Both the position numbers and the translations under genes were made by a program. A stretch of DNA of 13,403 nt from Chrysochromulina parva (lineage: Eukaryota > Haptophyta > Prymnesiales > Chrysochromulinaceae). The stretch is taken from the NCBI GenBank assembly GCA_002887195.1, contig PJAB01001594.1:1-13403 (forward strand), read 5' to 3'. Of this stretch, positions 6,401 to 12,409 are shown one piece after another (positions within the stretch are counted from its first letter, which is position 1; the number at the start of each line of letters is the position of its first letter). The notes under the pieces are model-generated. The model was not told the DNA's origin. It ran no database searches and saw nothing but the letters and a program-made list of their open reading frames with translations.

Positions 6401-6727
6401 CATCTGCTCCGATGGAGGCTGCGGTGGTGCGGGAGGAGCTTCAGGCTCGTGGGTCATGAGAGTGCGTGGCACCCGCGGCGAGACGGGCAACTCCTTTGCT
6501 CTGGTGGCGCCCGCCATCAACGATCGCAGCCGCGCAAGCTCCTCCTGCTTGCGCTCCTCTCGGCGTTTGGCGATGCGTTCCGCAGCCGCTTCGATCGATT
6601 GGCGCAGCTCCAACGGCGGAGAGAAGGTCGCCTTGCGAGCAGGACTTTCCGCACGGTGTGCGCGTAGATACTCATCGAATGTGAGCCCGTTGGCCTCGTC
6701 GAAATCGTCTTCATCGGCGAAAGCCAT
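3395..6727 (-). CDS. Pro/Ala-rich scaffold-like protein with IQ motif and tau-like fragment
   Basis: 1110 residues in one frame, with no homologue I can name. The ATG at 6727-6725 has context GCGATGG and an in-frame TGA lies 21 bp upstream. The N terminus (1-20) is acidic (MAFADEDDFDEANGLTFDEY), followed by a charged helix likely to be coiled coil (40-72). Residues 225-238, LSGWQRGWRTRHVL, fit the IQ calmodulin-binding pattern I-Q-xxx-R-G-xxx-R-xx-L except that the Gln is Ser. A helical stretch (242-292) follows. Residues 533-544, KVDFSNVKSRVN, resemble the opening of a tau/MAP2/MAP4 microtubule-binding repeat, but the Pro-Gly-Gly-Gly end is missing. The rest is disordered: polyproline runs, ALSSS, AAP, SPHRPP, LGQRSP and DGAH tandem repeats. 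The non-repetitive N terminus and IQ region argue for a real minus-strand gene. I infer a cytoskeletal or signalling scaffold, with low certainty about function. Its start lies 98 bp after the EF-hand gene's stop. Confidence 0.7.
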   Translation of the reverse strand: MAFADEDDFDEANGLTFDEYLRAHRAESPARKATFSPPLELRQSIEAAAERIAKRREERKQEELARLRSLMAGATRAKELPVSPRVPRTLMTHEPEAPPAPPQPPSEQMSMAPLSSHAPAPQRIRKHTSYLTPEKPAHARPPAAPSLPLPQFSELLPPPPPPPPAPVVTARTAASVAFCSARAAALSSSALSSSALSSSALSSSALSTAAVHTVTECTPDVIAWLSGWQRGWRTRHVLRSRAGESLRQQMRDVREMLSDIASRGMPPIEVAMLEQLRAQARRQVVELIRLCQRPVPKPIKGAGRSRQAGAHTSKLVRRVAAPAAPAAPATTARAAAATARAAAATAAATTHAATAHAAVSEGGGTSFDRWARSVPLPVGFPQPDDNDDDAPAEPSEGRAGNDTASRGLHRRLAAATSVVDAARVPSASLTLLKSRGKHPAQPAPAAPTVSTASAAPAAPAAPAAPAASTAPAAPAAPAAPAAPAAPAASSVGFGGARWALEPSGAVASTPAAEATKVRKPFLTRKSFNLQPSKVDFSNVKSRVNAPPPPPSQAVSTQTGASMPVGSASAPSTSPMTSTKADSHKRLILQRRGPPPTAAGPPAAAPPAAAPPAAGRRGSTSTATACASSSASLSVRVLAATAPAASASAPAASAPAASALAASAPEAAAAPARQLVRHSPHGTRPAVSATTLSMSQATFSAAAAGAPPPPLPAPAHAFSTAAAGAPPPMPAPAHATSEPSSPRPSPRPSPSLPPPPPPPPPASAYTLSPSLTGGASPRRLPSASVGVPRGAHGAAHGLGTSVPSLGPPSALRPPSPHRSASPHRPPSPHRPPSPHRSASGGSSLVSPLAGAGVPTTAPIPAPTTAPSPGRSRTALGQRSPLGQRSPNEGTADASAAAAAAASAIASAMRDSPAALSPGGWPAEFSKPAAKAVIGEGASAVAARDTAHDGAHDGAHDGASWLSGRRAERLAILAHLERDTTRLLPADAALARRMTSRNAAGTGAAASAAFASALVSAAGVAAAGAAAPIGAAGNDFREGAPTTAPSGAAGNGFRDFREGARLTGSAIYEATHGLTKPAAGWTHPPAGLGAGLSGQVLELRCPDCMLISIDCR
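3553..3647 (-). repeat. Duplicated C-terminal block of the IQ-motif gene (35 identical bases, one copy split by 9 bp)
   Basis: GCGCCCCCTCTCGGAAGTCG (3553-3572 and 3613-3632) and TTACCCGCGGCCCCG (3582-3596 and 3633-3647) recur exactly. The left copy carries 9 extra bases between the two halves. On the coding strand this gives GAAGNDFREGA and then GAAGNGFRDFREGA, a duplicated peptide in which one copy gained three residues. Confidence 0.85.
3855..3899 (-). repeat. 12-bp coding minisatellite encoding DGAH repeats
   Basis: The plus strand reads GCGCCGTCGTGG three times in tandem, with a fourth degenerate unit (GCGGTGTCGCGC). The minus-strand product is DTAHDGAHDGAHDGAS. The unit is a multiple of three, so copy number can change without breaking the frame. 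Confidence 0.8.
4071..4110 (-). repeat. 18-bp coding repeat encoding LGQRSP
   Basis: CGGGGAGCGTTGCCCCAG occurs as two near-identical tandem units on the plus strand, encoding LGQRSP-LGQRSP on the minus strand in the disordered part of the IQ-motif protein. A third related unit follows in degenerate form. Confidence 0.75.
4224..4295 (-). repeat. 18-bp coding minisatellite encoding SPHRPP/SPHRSA
   Basis: Four tandem units start at 4224, 4242, 4260 and 4278. Three are exact CGATGGGGTGAGGGCGGC and the third carries substitutions (GATGGGGTGAAGCCGAC). The minus strand reads repeated SPHR followed by PP or SA. The Ser-Pro-His-Arg units are candidate proline-directed phosphorylation sites. Confidence 0.9.
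4527..4598 (-). repeat. 54-bp duplication in the IQ-motif gene
   Basis: GCATGCGCCGGTGCCGGC is exact at 4527-4544 and 4581-4598, with similar GGTGGAGGCGCGCC sequence after each. The encoded unit is an FS(A/T)AAAGAPPP-PAPAHA peptide present twice. The 18-codon offset keeps the frame. Confidence 0.8.
4738..4818 (-). repeat. 15-bp coding repeat encoding ASAPA-type units
   Basis: Units of GCGCCGAGGCTGCAG or close variants start at 4738, 4753, 4768, 4783 (this one is 21 bp, extended by GCGGAG) and 4804. The two central copies are identical. The minus-strand product is an alanine/serine/proline-rich stretch. Confidence 0.85.
5266..5403 (-). repeat. 9-bp coding repeat array encoding AAP units
   Basis: About fifteen units of the form GCGG[C/G/T]GGGYG with a 9-bp period. 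The minus strand reads a long AAP/AAS run (roughly residues 440-490 of the IQ-motif protein). Unit-to-unit differences are mostly silent or Pro/Ser/Thr changes. It is G-rich on the plus strand and could adopt non-B structure. Confidence 0.85.
6108..6167 (-). repeat. 15-bp coding minisatellite, four exact copies, encoding ALSSS
   Basis: GAGAGGGCTGAGGAG is repeated exactly at 6108, 6123, 6138 and 6153, with a fifth unit starting GAAAGGG. The minus strand reads SSSAL units directly before the IQ-motif segment of the protein. The perfect identity points to recent expansion. Confidence 0.95.
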
Positions 6728-6825
6728 CGCGCGCGACCTTGAACTTCACGTTCATACACATTTGTCAGCTTGGCGCGAAACGCGCGAGGACCTGCGGTCC
6801 TCACTCTACATGAATCCTGGGACTC
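6728..6825. other. 98-bp gap between EF-hand stop and IQ-gene start
   Basis: Both genes are on the minus strand. This interval must contain the 3' end of the EF-hand transcript and the promoter/5' UTR of the next gene, unless the two are co-transcribed. It holds a short inverted repeat GAGGACCTGCGGTCCTC (6788-6804; arms GAGGACC and GGTCCTC with a 3-bp loop), which could form a stem near the EF-hand 3' end. Confidence 0.6.
6788..6804. repeat. Short perfect hairpin GAGGACC-TGC-GGTCCTC between two minus-strand genes
   Basis: Seven-base perfect arms with a 3-base loop, about 25-40 bp beyond the EF-hand stop codon. A stem-loop here could mark transcript 3' processing. Its role is inferred only from position. 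Confidence 0.7.
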
Positions 6826-8565
6826 CTACAGTTTGAAAGGTGCCCTACCGTACACCTGCCGCTCGACTCGCACAGGGTGTTCGAGGGCCATCCGGGCGGA
6901 GGAGGCGTGGGAGGAGGCGTCGGAGTAGGCCTGCCGGCGGCTCGCCGCTGTGGACTTCCCGGCTTTCGATCGGGGCGGCGTCATGGGCGGTCCTAAGGCT
7001 GCGGAGCCGCCGAATTGGCGGCCCGACAGGCCGGCGTGTGCTCGTATCCGCGTATCCACGTCTGTGGCGGCATTGCGCTCGGCATGCAGCCTTTCGGCCG
7101 CGTGCTCACTACGGCGCCCAGCATGCAGCTCAGCATGCAGCCTTTCGGCCGCGTGCTCACTACGGCGCTCAGCATGCAGCCTTTCGGCCGCGTGCCGGAA
7201 GGCCTTTGCACGCTCCGCGAGCGCGGAGATGCGCCCCGTGGCGTGATCGACCGCACGGAGCGCTCGAACTGACGTCGTAGGGGGCACTGGCGCCCTCATC
7301 ATTGGCTCTGCCAGCTGTAACGCCTCGCTTGCGCTCGTGGCGGCGGCGGCGGCGGCGAGGGCTGCCCCCGGCGTCGCGTCCCCCCGAGCGCCCATCGCGG
7401 CGGCGGTGGTGGCGGCCGCAGCGGAGCCGGCCACGGCTGCGGCGGCGCGCCCAGCCAAGGGCCCTCCAGCCGCACATGTGGCCGTGGCGATGGCGGCCGA
7501 GGTGGCGGCCGCGATGGCGATGGCCGTCCACGTGTCCAGATCCCGCAGGTCCACACCGGCCGCGGCAGCGTGCGCCATCGAGGTGGCGACGCCCGCGGCC
7601 GCTGCGCCCGCTGAGGCGCCCGCGACGCCGCTCATCGACGCGGCCACGCCCCCGATGACAGTAGCTACACACTCCTCCGCAAGCGCCTCGGGGCTCCGAT
7701 CCATAATAGGATTGAATGGCGGCCGCGGCGCAGTGGCCATCCGCTCTCCTGTGAAGGGATTGTACTCCTCGCTCACGCTGGCCGGCGGCGGTGGGGGCGG
7801 CGCTGGTTGCGGCGCTTTCGGCCGTAGGCTTCGCGCAGCGGCAAGGTCCCCATGCACGAGTATCGCAGCGGCAACGTTGGGCGACGAGCCACCCGAGGGG
7901 GGCAGAGCTGAGAGAGACGCCGCCTGCGCCGCCGCTGCCTCCTTCGCCGCTGCCTCCTTCGCCGCCGCCTCCTCCGCCGCCTCGACCGCCGCTCGCGCTG
8001 CCGCCTCTCGCGCCGCCTCCTCCTCAACCTTTTGTCGGGCTGTCTCCTCCGCTGCCCGCTGGGCCGCCTCCTCCTCCGCCGCCTGCCGGGCTGTCTCCTT
8101 CAGTTGCGGAAGCACGTGCGTCACCCAAAATGAGCGGAACTCGTTGAGGTCGACGCCTCTTGAGCCGTCCTTGTCCATCATTTCGAAGAGCTTCTCGAAG
8201 CGTTCGCGCTTGCCATCCTCCTGGCGAATCTGCGGCGGAAGCTGCAGTACTGCGGCCACGTTGTTGTCGTTCATCAGCGCTGTAATCACCTGTGTTTGTG
8301 CGGAGCCGGGACGCGTGTGTGAGCCAGCAATAGCTTTGGCGTTGTCGCAAACAAGTGCCAAGGCACGTACCTCCGGGCGGGTCAGCACGCCATTGCCATC
8401 CTTGTCAATCAGCTTGAAGGCCTCCTCACAATACACGTGCTCGAGCATACGTCCGCCGATGGCACACTTTTGACCGAGCACCAATCCGTGCCGTCGCGCA
8501 CCCCTAGAGTGCTCGCATTTTCCTCGTTGTCCAGGAGACAGGATTTGGAGAGCTTGGCATAGCAT
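6826..8565 (-). CDS. Two-EF-hand calcium-binding protein with Ala/Glu coiled coil
   Basis: 579 residues from ATG at 8565 (GGCCATG). A second Met at residue 40 (8448), just before the first EF-hand, is an alternative start, because residues 1-39 look unlike conserved sequence. The EF-hand 1 loop DKDGNGVLTRPE (54-65) is canonical, with acidic positions 1, 3 and 12. The EF-hand 2 loop DKDGSRGVDLNE (131-142) keeps D1, D3, S5, D9 and E12 but has Arg in place of the usual Gly at position 6, so its affinity may be reduced. Residues 157-215 are an Ala/Glu/Lys/Arg helix typical of coiled coil. A Pro run (253-261) and an Ala-rich, moderately hydrophobic region (300-420) follow, then AERLHAERRSEHA repeats (459-497) and a Ser/Arg-rich tail. 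It probably binds Ca2+ in the cytosol and changes partner binding. The full architecture matches no family I know. It lies between the VPEGC gene (160 bp away) and the IQ-motif gene (98 bp away). Confidence 0.8.
   Translation of the reverse strand: MLCQALQILSPGQRGKCEHSRGARRHGLVLGQKCAIGGRMLEHVYCEEAFKLIDKDGNGVLTRPEVRALALVCDNAKAIAGSHTRPGSAQTQVITALMNDNNVAAVLQLPPQIRQEDGKRERFEKLFEMMDKDGSRGVDLNEFRSFWVTHVLPQLKETARQAAEEEAAQRAAEETARQKVEEEAAREAAARAAVEAAEEAAAKEAAAKEAAAAQAASLSALPPSGGSSPNVAAAILVHGDLAAARSLRPKAPQPAPPPPPPASVSEEYNPFTGERMATAPRPPFNPIMDRSPEALAEECVATVIGGVAASMSGVAGASAGAAAAGVATSMAHAAAAGVDLRDLDTWTAIAIAAATSAAIATATCAAGGPLAGRAAAAVAGSAAAATTAAAMGARGDATPGAALAAAAAATSASEALQLAEPMMRAPVPPTTSVRALRAVDHATGRISALAERAKAFRHAAERLHAERRSEHAAERLHAELHAGRRSEHAAERLHAERNAATDVDTRIRAHAGLSGRQFGGSAALGPPMTPPRSKAGKSTAASRRQAYSDASSHASSARMALEHPVRVERQVYGRAPFKL
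7082..7195 (-). repeat. 39-bp coding repeat in the EF-hand gene (three copies, near identical)
   Basis: The GCATGCAGCCTTTCGGCCGCGTGC block starts at 7082, 7133 and 7172. The first two copies extend through TCACTACGGCGC. The 2-to-3 offset is 39 bp (13 codons), and the 1-to-2 offset is 51 bp because of 12 extra bases. The encoded unit is SEHAAERLHAERR with an ELHAG-type insertion between copies. The DNA is identical over the shared cores, so the duplication is recent. Confidence 0.9.
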
Positions 8566-8725
8566 GGCCCTTTGTTTGAGCGAGAGACCGGTTTGGTTTC
8601 TTTCTAACGAGCCTCTTACACCGGGACTTCACCGCCCAGGACGACGCGCCGTGGCGCTCTCTTGGGCGCTCTGCTCGTGTCCACAGTCATGTGGAACGGT
8701 TTCTCGTGCCCCGGGGGGCGCAATC
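8566..8725. other. 160-bp gap between VPEGC-repeat gene stop and EF-hand gene start
   Basis: Minus-strand 3'/5' junction of two head-to-tail genes. I see no conserved polyadenylation hexamer and no promoter motif I can name. The short plus-strand ORF crossing it (8564-8926) is not supported. Confidence 0.5.
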
Positions 8726-9496
8726 CTACAAGTACCCACTGCCCGGCATCCTCAGGTCCTCCTCCTCCACAAAATACTTCATCCGAAGATCCGTGAGCTG
8801 CACCGTGTAGGTGACCCCGCGCCAGTCGTATTCTTTGATGATGCACCTCGACCACTCCCCGTCAGTGCGATACACCTCCATCGTCGAGCCGATCGGCCAC
8901 TTGGGCGCCGTCTGCACCGCAAGTGAGAGAGTGAAGCCGCCGAAGATCGAGAGCGAGAGCGAGAGCCCTTTTCCCTCCGCTCCTGCCCTCGACAGACCCT
9001 CGCCCTCCGCTCCTGCGCCCGATGCAACGCCCGAGCCGACCGTGCCCAGGTTGGCGGCCGTTGAGCGCTCTCGCCTCTCGCCGCGAGCCGGCGACGCTGC
9101 TGCTCCCTGCTTCTCAGCACCCTTGGCCGGAGCTGCTAGATGCTCCTCAATGACCTCCTCGGCATCCTCCAGTTGTAACGCTTCGAGATCCAAGAGATGA
9201 TTCTCCAGCTCAATCTTCGGCCGCCGCACGAGGATCTTGTCGCCCGGGCCCAAGCCCTCGGGGATGCTCACGAAGAAGGTTGTGCCCTCATGGCTCACCT
9301 TGACCTCGTCGCCCGCGAAGCAGCCCTCAGGAATCATGACCTCCACCTCTTCGGTCGGCTGGACGTCAACCGCGAGGAGCATGCCCGCGTAACCATCCTC
9401 GGGCACGCGCACGGCGAGGTGTGTGCCCTCCCACTCCACAGTGAATTCGTCGCCCGGCAGGCAGCCTTCGGGGACGGCGACCTCGAGGGTTGGCAT
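8726..9496 (-). CDS. VPEGC-x-x-GDE tandem-repeat protein with C-terminal SH3/Tudor-like domain
   Basis: 256 residues, ATG at 9496-9494. Two repeats of about 42 residues open the protein: LEVAVPEGCLPGDEFTV (4-20) with VRVPEDGYAGMLLAV, then VEVMIPEGCFAGDEVKV (about 51-67) with VSIPEGLGPGDKILV. The pattern V-x-[VI]-P-E-G-x-x-x-G-D/M-x-x-x-V is a short beta-rich repeat I recall from many algal and other protist proteins, with no established function. A charged linker (95-170) contains a SLSLS run and two near-identical GAEGEGLSRA/GAEGKGLS units. The C terminus (about 197-250) has EVYRTDGEWSRCIIKEYDW, YTVQLTD and KYFVEEEDLR, a beta-barrel pattern like SH3/Tudor/Agenet domains. No signal peptide or membrane segment. 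It probably acts as a soluble binding or adaptor protein, with partner unknown. It shares a 132-bp divergent promoter interval with gamma-COP. Confidence 0.8.
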   Translation of the reverse strand: MPTLEVAVPEGCLPGDEFTVEWEGTHLAVRVPEDGYAGMLLAVDVQPTEEVEVMIPEGCFAGDEVKVSHEGTTFFVSIPEGLGPGDKILVRRPKIELENHLLDLEALQLEDAEEVIEEHLAAPAKGAEKQGAAASPARGERRERSTAANLGTVGSGVASGAGAEGEGLSRAGAEGKGLSLSLSIFGGFTLSLAVQTAPKWPIGSTMEVYRTDGEWSRCIIKEYDWRGVTYTVQLTDLRMKYFVEEEDLRMPGSGYL

Positions 9497-9628
9497 CTTA
9501 CCCCCGACGCCGTGGGCCTCCCGAAAAGAGCTCGCGAGAGCGCGTCAACTTTGTGCACCAGCGCAAAGCGGCCTTGTGTCGCAAGTGCTGCGTGCGCGCA
9601 GCGCGGGTCAGAGAGAGAGAGCGCGACG
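9497..9628. promoter_or_regulatory. Divergent promoter interval between the VPEGC gene (-) and gamma-COP (+)
   Basis: Only 132 bp separates the two start codons, so both 5' UTRs and core promoters must fit here or overlap the neighbouring gene. It contains an 8-bp palindrome CTCGCGAG (9531-9538) and a GA-dinucleotide run (9610-9621) directly upstream of the gamma-COP ATG. There is no TATA box. A shared bidirectional promoter is inferred from geometry. Confidence 0.55.
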
Positions 9629-12409
9629 ATGGCGTCTGCGGCGGCGCCTGCGACGCCTGCGGACGTGGCGTCGCAGGGGGCTCAGTGGGTGCAGAGCATG
9701 CGCGATGCGGTGAGCTCCATGACCAAGGGTGAGAAGAAGGACGAGGACGAGTCGTACAGCCCGTTTAGAGGGGTAGAGAAGAGCACCGTGCTGCAGGAGA
9801 GCCGCTGTTTCAATGATCGCGAGCTCAACCCGCGCAAGTGCATCACGATCCTCACCAAGATCCTCTGGCTGCTCTCGCAAGGCGACAAGCTCTCGCGCCT
9901 CGAGACGACCGACATCTTCTTTGGCGTGACCAAGCTGCTGCAAAACAAGGACGCGCAGATGCGCCGGCTGCTGTACCTGATGCTCAAGGAGCTCAAGCCG
10001 AGCCCCGAGGAGGTCATCATCGTGTGCGCGACGCTCACCAAGGACATGAACTCCAAGATTGAGCTCAACCGCGGCAACGCCATCCGCGTGCTCGGCGCCA
10101 TCATCGCGGCGACCGACCCGACGCTGCTCGCGCAGATCGAACGCCATCTCAAGGAGGCGCTCGTGGATAGGAACGCGTTCGTGGCGGCCTCGGCGCTCGT
10201 GTCGGGCATCCACCTGATGAGCGTCAACGGCGAGGTCGTGAAGCGATGGGTCAACGAGGTGCAGACGGCGCTGCAGTCGGACAACCAGTCGGTGCAGTAC
10301 CACGCGCTGGCGTTGCTGAACCAGATCAAGCGGCAGGACCGGCTGGCGGTGTCCAAGGTGGTCGCGTCGCTCACGCGCACGCCGCTCAAGTCGCCGATGG
10401 CGCAGTGCCTGCTCATCCGTTACGCCAGGGGCGTCATGGAGGAGCAAGGTGCGGAGCAGCGCGACCGCGCGCTCTACGACTACCTCGAGTCGGCGCTACG
10501 GCACAAGTCGGATATGGTCATCTACGAGGCGGCGACCGCGATCTGCTCGCTGACAGGCGTGACGCAGCGCGAGCTCGCGCCCGCGGTCACCGTGCTGCAG
10601 CTCTTCCTCTGCTCACCCAAGCCGTCGCTGCGCTTCGCCGCCGTGCGCACCCTCAACAAGGTGGCGATGGTGCACCCGCTCGCGGTGACGCCGTGCAACA
10701 TGGACATGGAGGGGCTCATCAACGACTCGAACCGGTCGATCGCGACGCTCGCGATCACGACGCTGCTCAAGACGGGCTCCGAGTCGGGCGTCGAGCGCCT
10801 CATGAAGCAGATCACCTCCTTCATGAGCGAGATCGCCGACGAGTTCAAGATCGTCGTCGTCGACGCCATCCGCGCCATGTGCCTCAAGTTTCCTCAGAAG
10901 CACCGGGTGCTCATGACCTTCCTCTCGAACGTGCTGCGCGAGGAGGGCGGGTTCCAGTACAAGAAGGCGATCGTGGACACCATCCTGGTCATCATCGCCC
11001 GCGTGCCCGAGGCCAAGGAGGCCGGCCTCGGCCACCTGTGCGAGTTCATCGAGGACTGTGAATTCACGCTCCTCTCGACCCAGATCCTCCACCTGATCGG
11101 CGTCGAGGGTCCGAGCACTGGCGAGCCCTCCAAGTACATCCGGTTCATCTACAACCGCGTGGTGCTCGAGAACGCCACCGTGCGCGCCTCTGCCATCTCG
11201 GCGCTCGCCAAGTTTGGCATCCAGCTCGAGACCCTCCGCCCGTCGGTGATCGTGCTGCTCCAGCGCTGCCTGTACGACAACGACGATGAGGTGCGTGATC
11301 GCGTGACCTTCTTCGTGGCGCTGCTCAAGGGGCTGCAGGAGGGGCGCTCCGGCCTGGGCGGCTTGGACGGCAAGACGATGCTCGAGCCCTTGCCCGTGCC
11401 CCTCGAGGCCATTGAGCGTAGCTGCAGGGAGTACATGGCCATTGAGGGCGGCACGGACGAGCCCTTCTCGCTGAGCGCCGTCACTGTGGACGCCGAGATG
11501 CTCAAGCGGCAGATGCGCACGCAGGCGGCGGCGGAGAAGGCGGCGAGCGGCGGGCTGAGCGGCTTCGTCACCGACGAGATCGTATCTCCTCCGGCGAGCA
11601 AACTGAAGTCGAGCGAAGGGGAGGCGGACCTGCTGTCGAAGCTGCCGCAGTTCGTGCACGTGGGGCAGCGCTTCGCGTCGTCAAAGCCGGTGGCGCTCTC
11701 GGAGACAGGTACCGAGTACGAGGTGCAGTGCATAAAGCACGTGTACGCATCGCACCTGCTGCTGCAGTTCAAGCTCAACAACACGCTCGAGGACCAACTG
11801 CTTGAGCAGGTGACCATCGCGGTGGACTTGACGAACACGCCTGGCCTCGTGCTCGACAGCGAGCTCAAGTGCGAGTCGCTGCCGTACGGCACGCCCGCGG
11901 ACTGCTTCGTGTGCTTGCGCCGCGTCGAGGGCGTGCCTGTGGGCTCGATGGCGTGCACGCTCAAGTACATCGTGAAGGATGTCGAGCCGGGCAAAGAACC
12001 GGATCCGAGCGAGACTGGCTACGATGACCAGTATAATCTCGAGGAGCTCGAGCTCGCGGCGGCGGACTTTATGAAGCCGTTGGCAGTCGTCGACTTCCGG
12101 GAGGTGTGGTCGACGGTGGGCGCGGACGCGGAGGTGGTTGAGACCTTCAGCCTGACATACCCATCGCTCCAGGCGGCCATGACCGAGGTCGTTTCATTTC
12201 TGGGCATGCAGCCGTGCGATGGCTCCGAGAAAATCCCCGACGGCTCGCGCACGCACACGGTGCTCGTGTCGGGCCTCTTCCTCGGCGGTGTGCAGGTCTT
12301 TGCCATCGTCAACCTGCGCGTCGACACGCCCAAGGCGGTGGGTATGCGGCTAACGGTGCGCTCCGCCGATATGGCCGTTTCGAAATTCGTTGCTGAGGCG
12401 GTCGCGTGA
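9629..12409 (+). CDS. COPG: Coatomer subunit gamma (gamma-COP)
   Basis: 926 residues, intact and unspliced, ending in TGA at 12407-12409. Gamma-COP is part of the F-subcomplex of COPI, the Arf1-dependent coat that returns vesicles from the Golgi to the ER. The HEAT-repeat adaptin N-terminal domain covers about 45-575. It includes VEKSTVLQESRCFN (49-62), NPRKCITILTKIL (67-79), VVKRWVNEVQ, VQYHALALLNQIKRQDRLAV and the highly conserved SNRSIATLAITTLLKTGSES and FIEDCEFTLLSTQILHLIG blocks. A charged linker (about 580-675) precedes the appendage. Its platform and ear regions include TEYEVQCIKHVY, TVGADAEVVETF and FLGMQPCDGSEKIPDGS, and W827 sits where the animal appendage Trp contacts ArfGAP. I start at 9629 (GACGATGG, A at -3) because the open frame further upstream is only antisense of the VPEGC gene. 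About 25 residues precede the usual family start, Ala/Ser-rich and probably disordered. Confidence 0.97.
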   Translation: MASAAAPATPADVASQGAQWVQSMRDAVSSMTKGEKKDEDESYSPFRGVEKSTVLQESRCFNDRELNPRKCITILTKILWLLSQGDKLSRLETTDIFFGVTKLLQNKDAQMRRLLYLMLKELKPSPEEVIIVCATLTKDMNSKIELNRGNAIRVLGAIIAATDPTLLAQIERHLKEALVDRNAFVAASALVSGIHLMSVNGEVVKRWVNEVQTALQSDNQSVQYHALALLNQIKRQDRLAVSKVVASLTRTPLKSPMAQCLLIRYARGVMEEQGAEQRDRALYDYLESALRHKSDMVIYEAATAICSLTGVTQRELAPAVTVLQLFLCSPKPSLRFAAVRTLNKVAMVHPLAVTPCNMDMEGLINDSNRSIATLAITTLLKTGSESGVERLMKQITSFMSEIADEFKIVVVDAIRAMCLKFPQKHRVLMTFLSNVLREEGGFQYKKAIVDTILVIIARVPEAKEAGLGHLCEFIEDCEFTLLSTQILHLIGVEGPSTGEPSKYIRFIYNRVVLENATVRASAISALAKFGIQLETLRPSVIVLLQRCLYDNDDEVRDRVTFFVALLKGLQEGRSGLGGLDGKTMLEPLPVPLEAIERSCREYMAIEGGTDEPFSLSAVTVDAEMLKRQMRTQAAAEKAASGGLSGFVTDEIVSPPASKLKSSEGEADLLSKLPQFVHVGQRFASSKPVALSETGTEYEVQCIKHVYASHLLLQFKLNNTLEDQLLEQVTIAVDLTNTPGLVLDSELKCESLPYGTPADCFVCLRRVEGVPVGSMACTLKYIVKDVEPGKEPDPSETGYDDQYNLEELELAAADFMKPLAVVDFREVWSTVGADAEVVETFSLTYPSLQAAMTEVVSFLGMQPCDGSEKIPDGSRTHTVLVSGLFLGGVQVFAIVNLRVDTPKAVGMRLTVRSADMAVSKFVAEAVA

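Noticed and set aside
6728..6870. Splicing of the EF-hand gene into the IQ-motif gene as one long protein
   Set aside because: A donor-like CAG|GTGTAC exists near the EF-hand C terminus, but joining it to the visible acceptor CCGCAG gives a stop after eight codons. Other joins were not convincing, so I keep two genes.
7082..7195. CRISPR-like array
   Set aside because: The units are contiguous, in-frame coding repeats without unique spacers, in a eukaryotic gene.
9197..9628. 144-codon upstream extension of the gamma-COP frame
   Set aside because: It is the reverse complement of the VPEGC gene, gives no coatomer-like sequence, and the Met at 9629 has a good start context.
9608..11994. Long minus-strand ORFs (279, 244, 348 and 281 codons) opposite gamma-COP
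   Set aside because: They are antisense shadows produced by high GC at third codon positions. The plus strand encodes unmistakable gamma-COP throughout.
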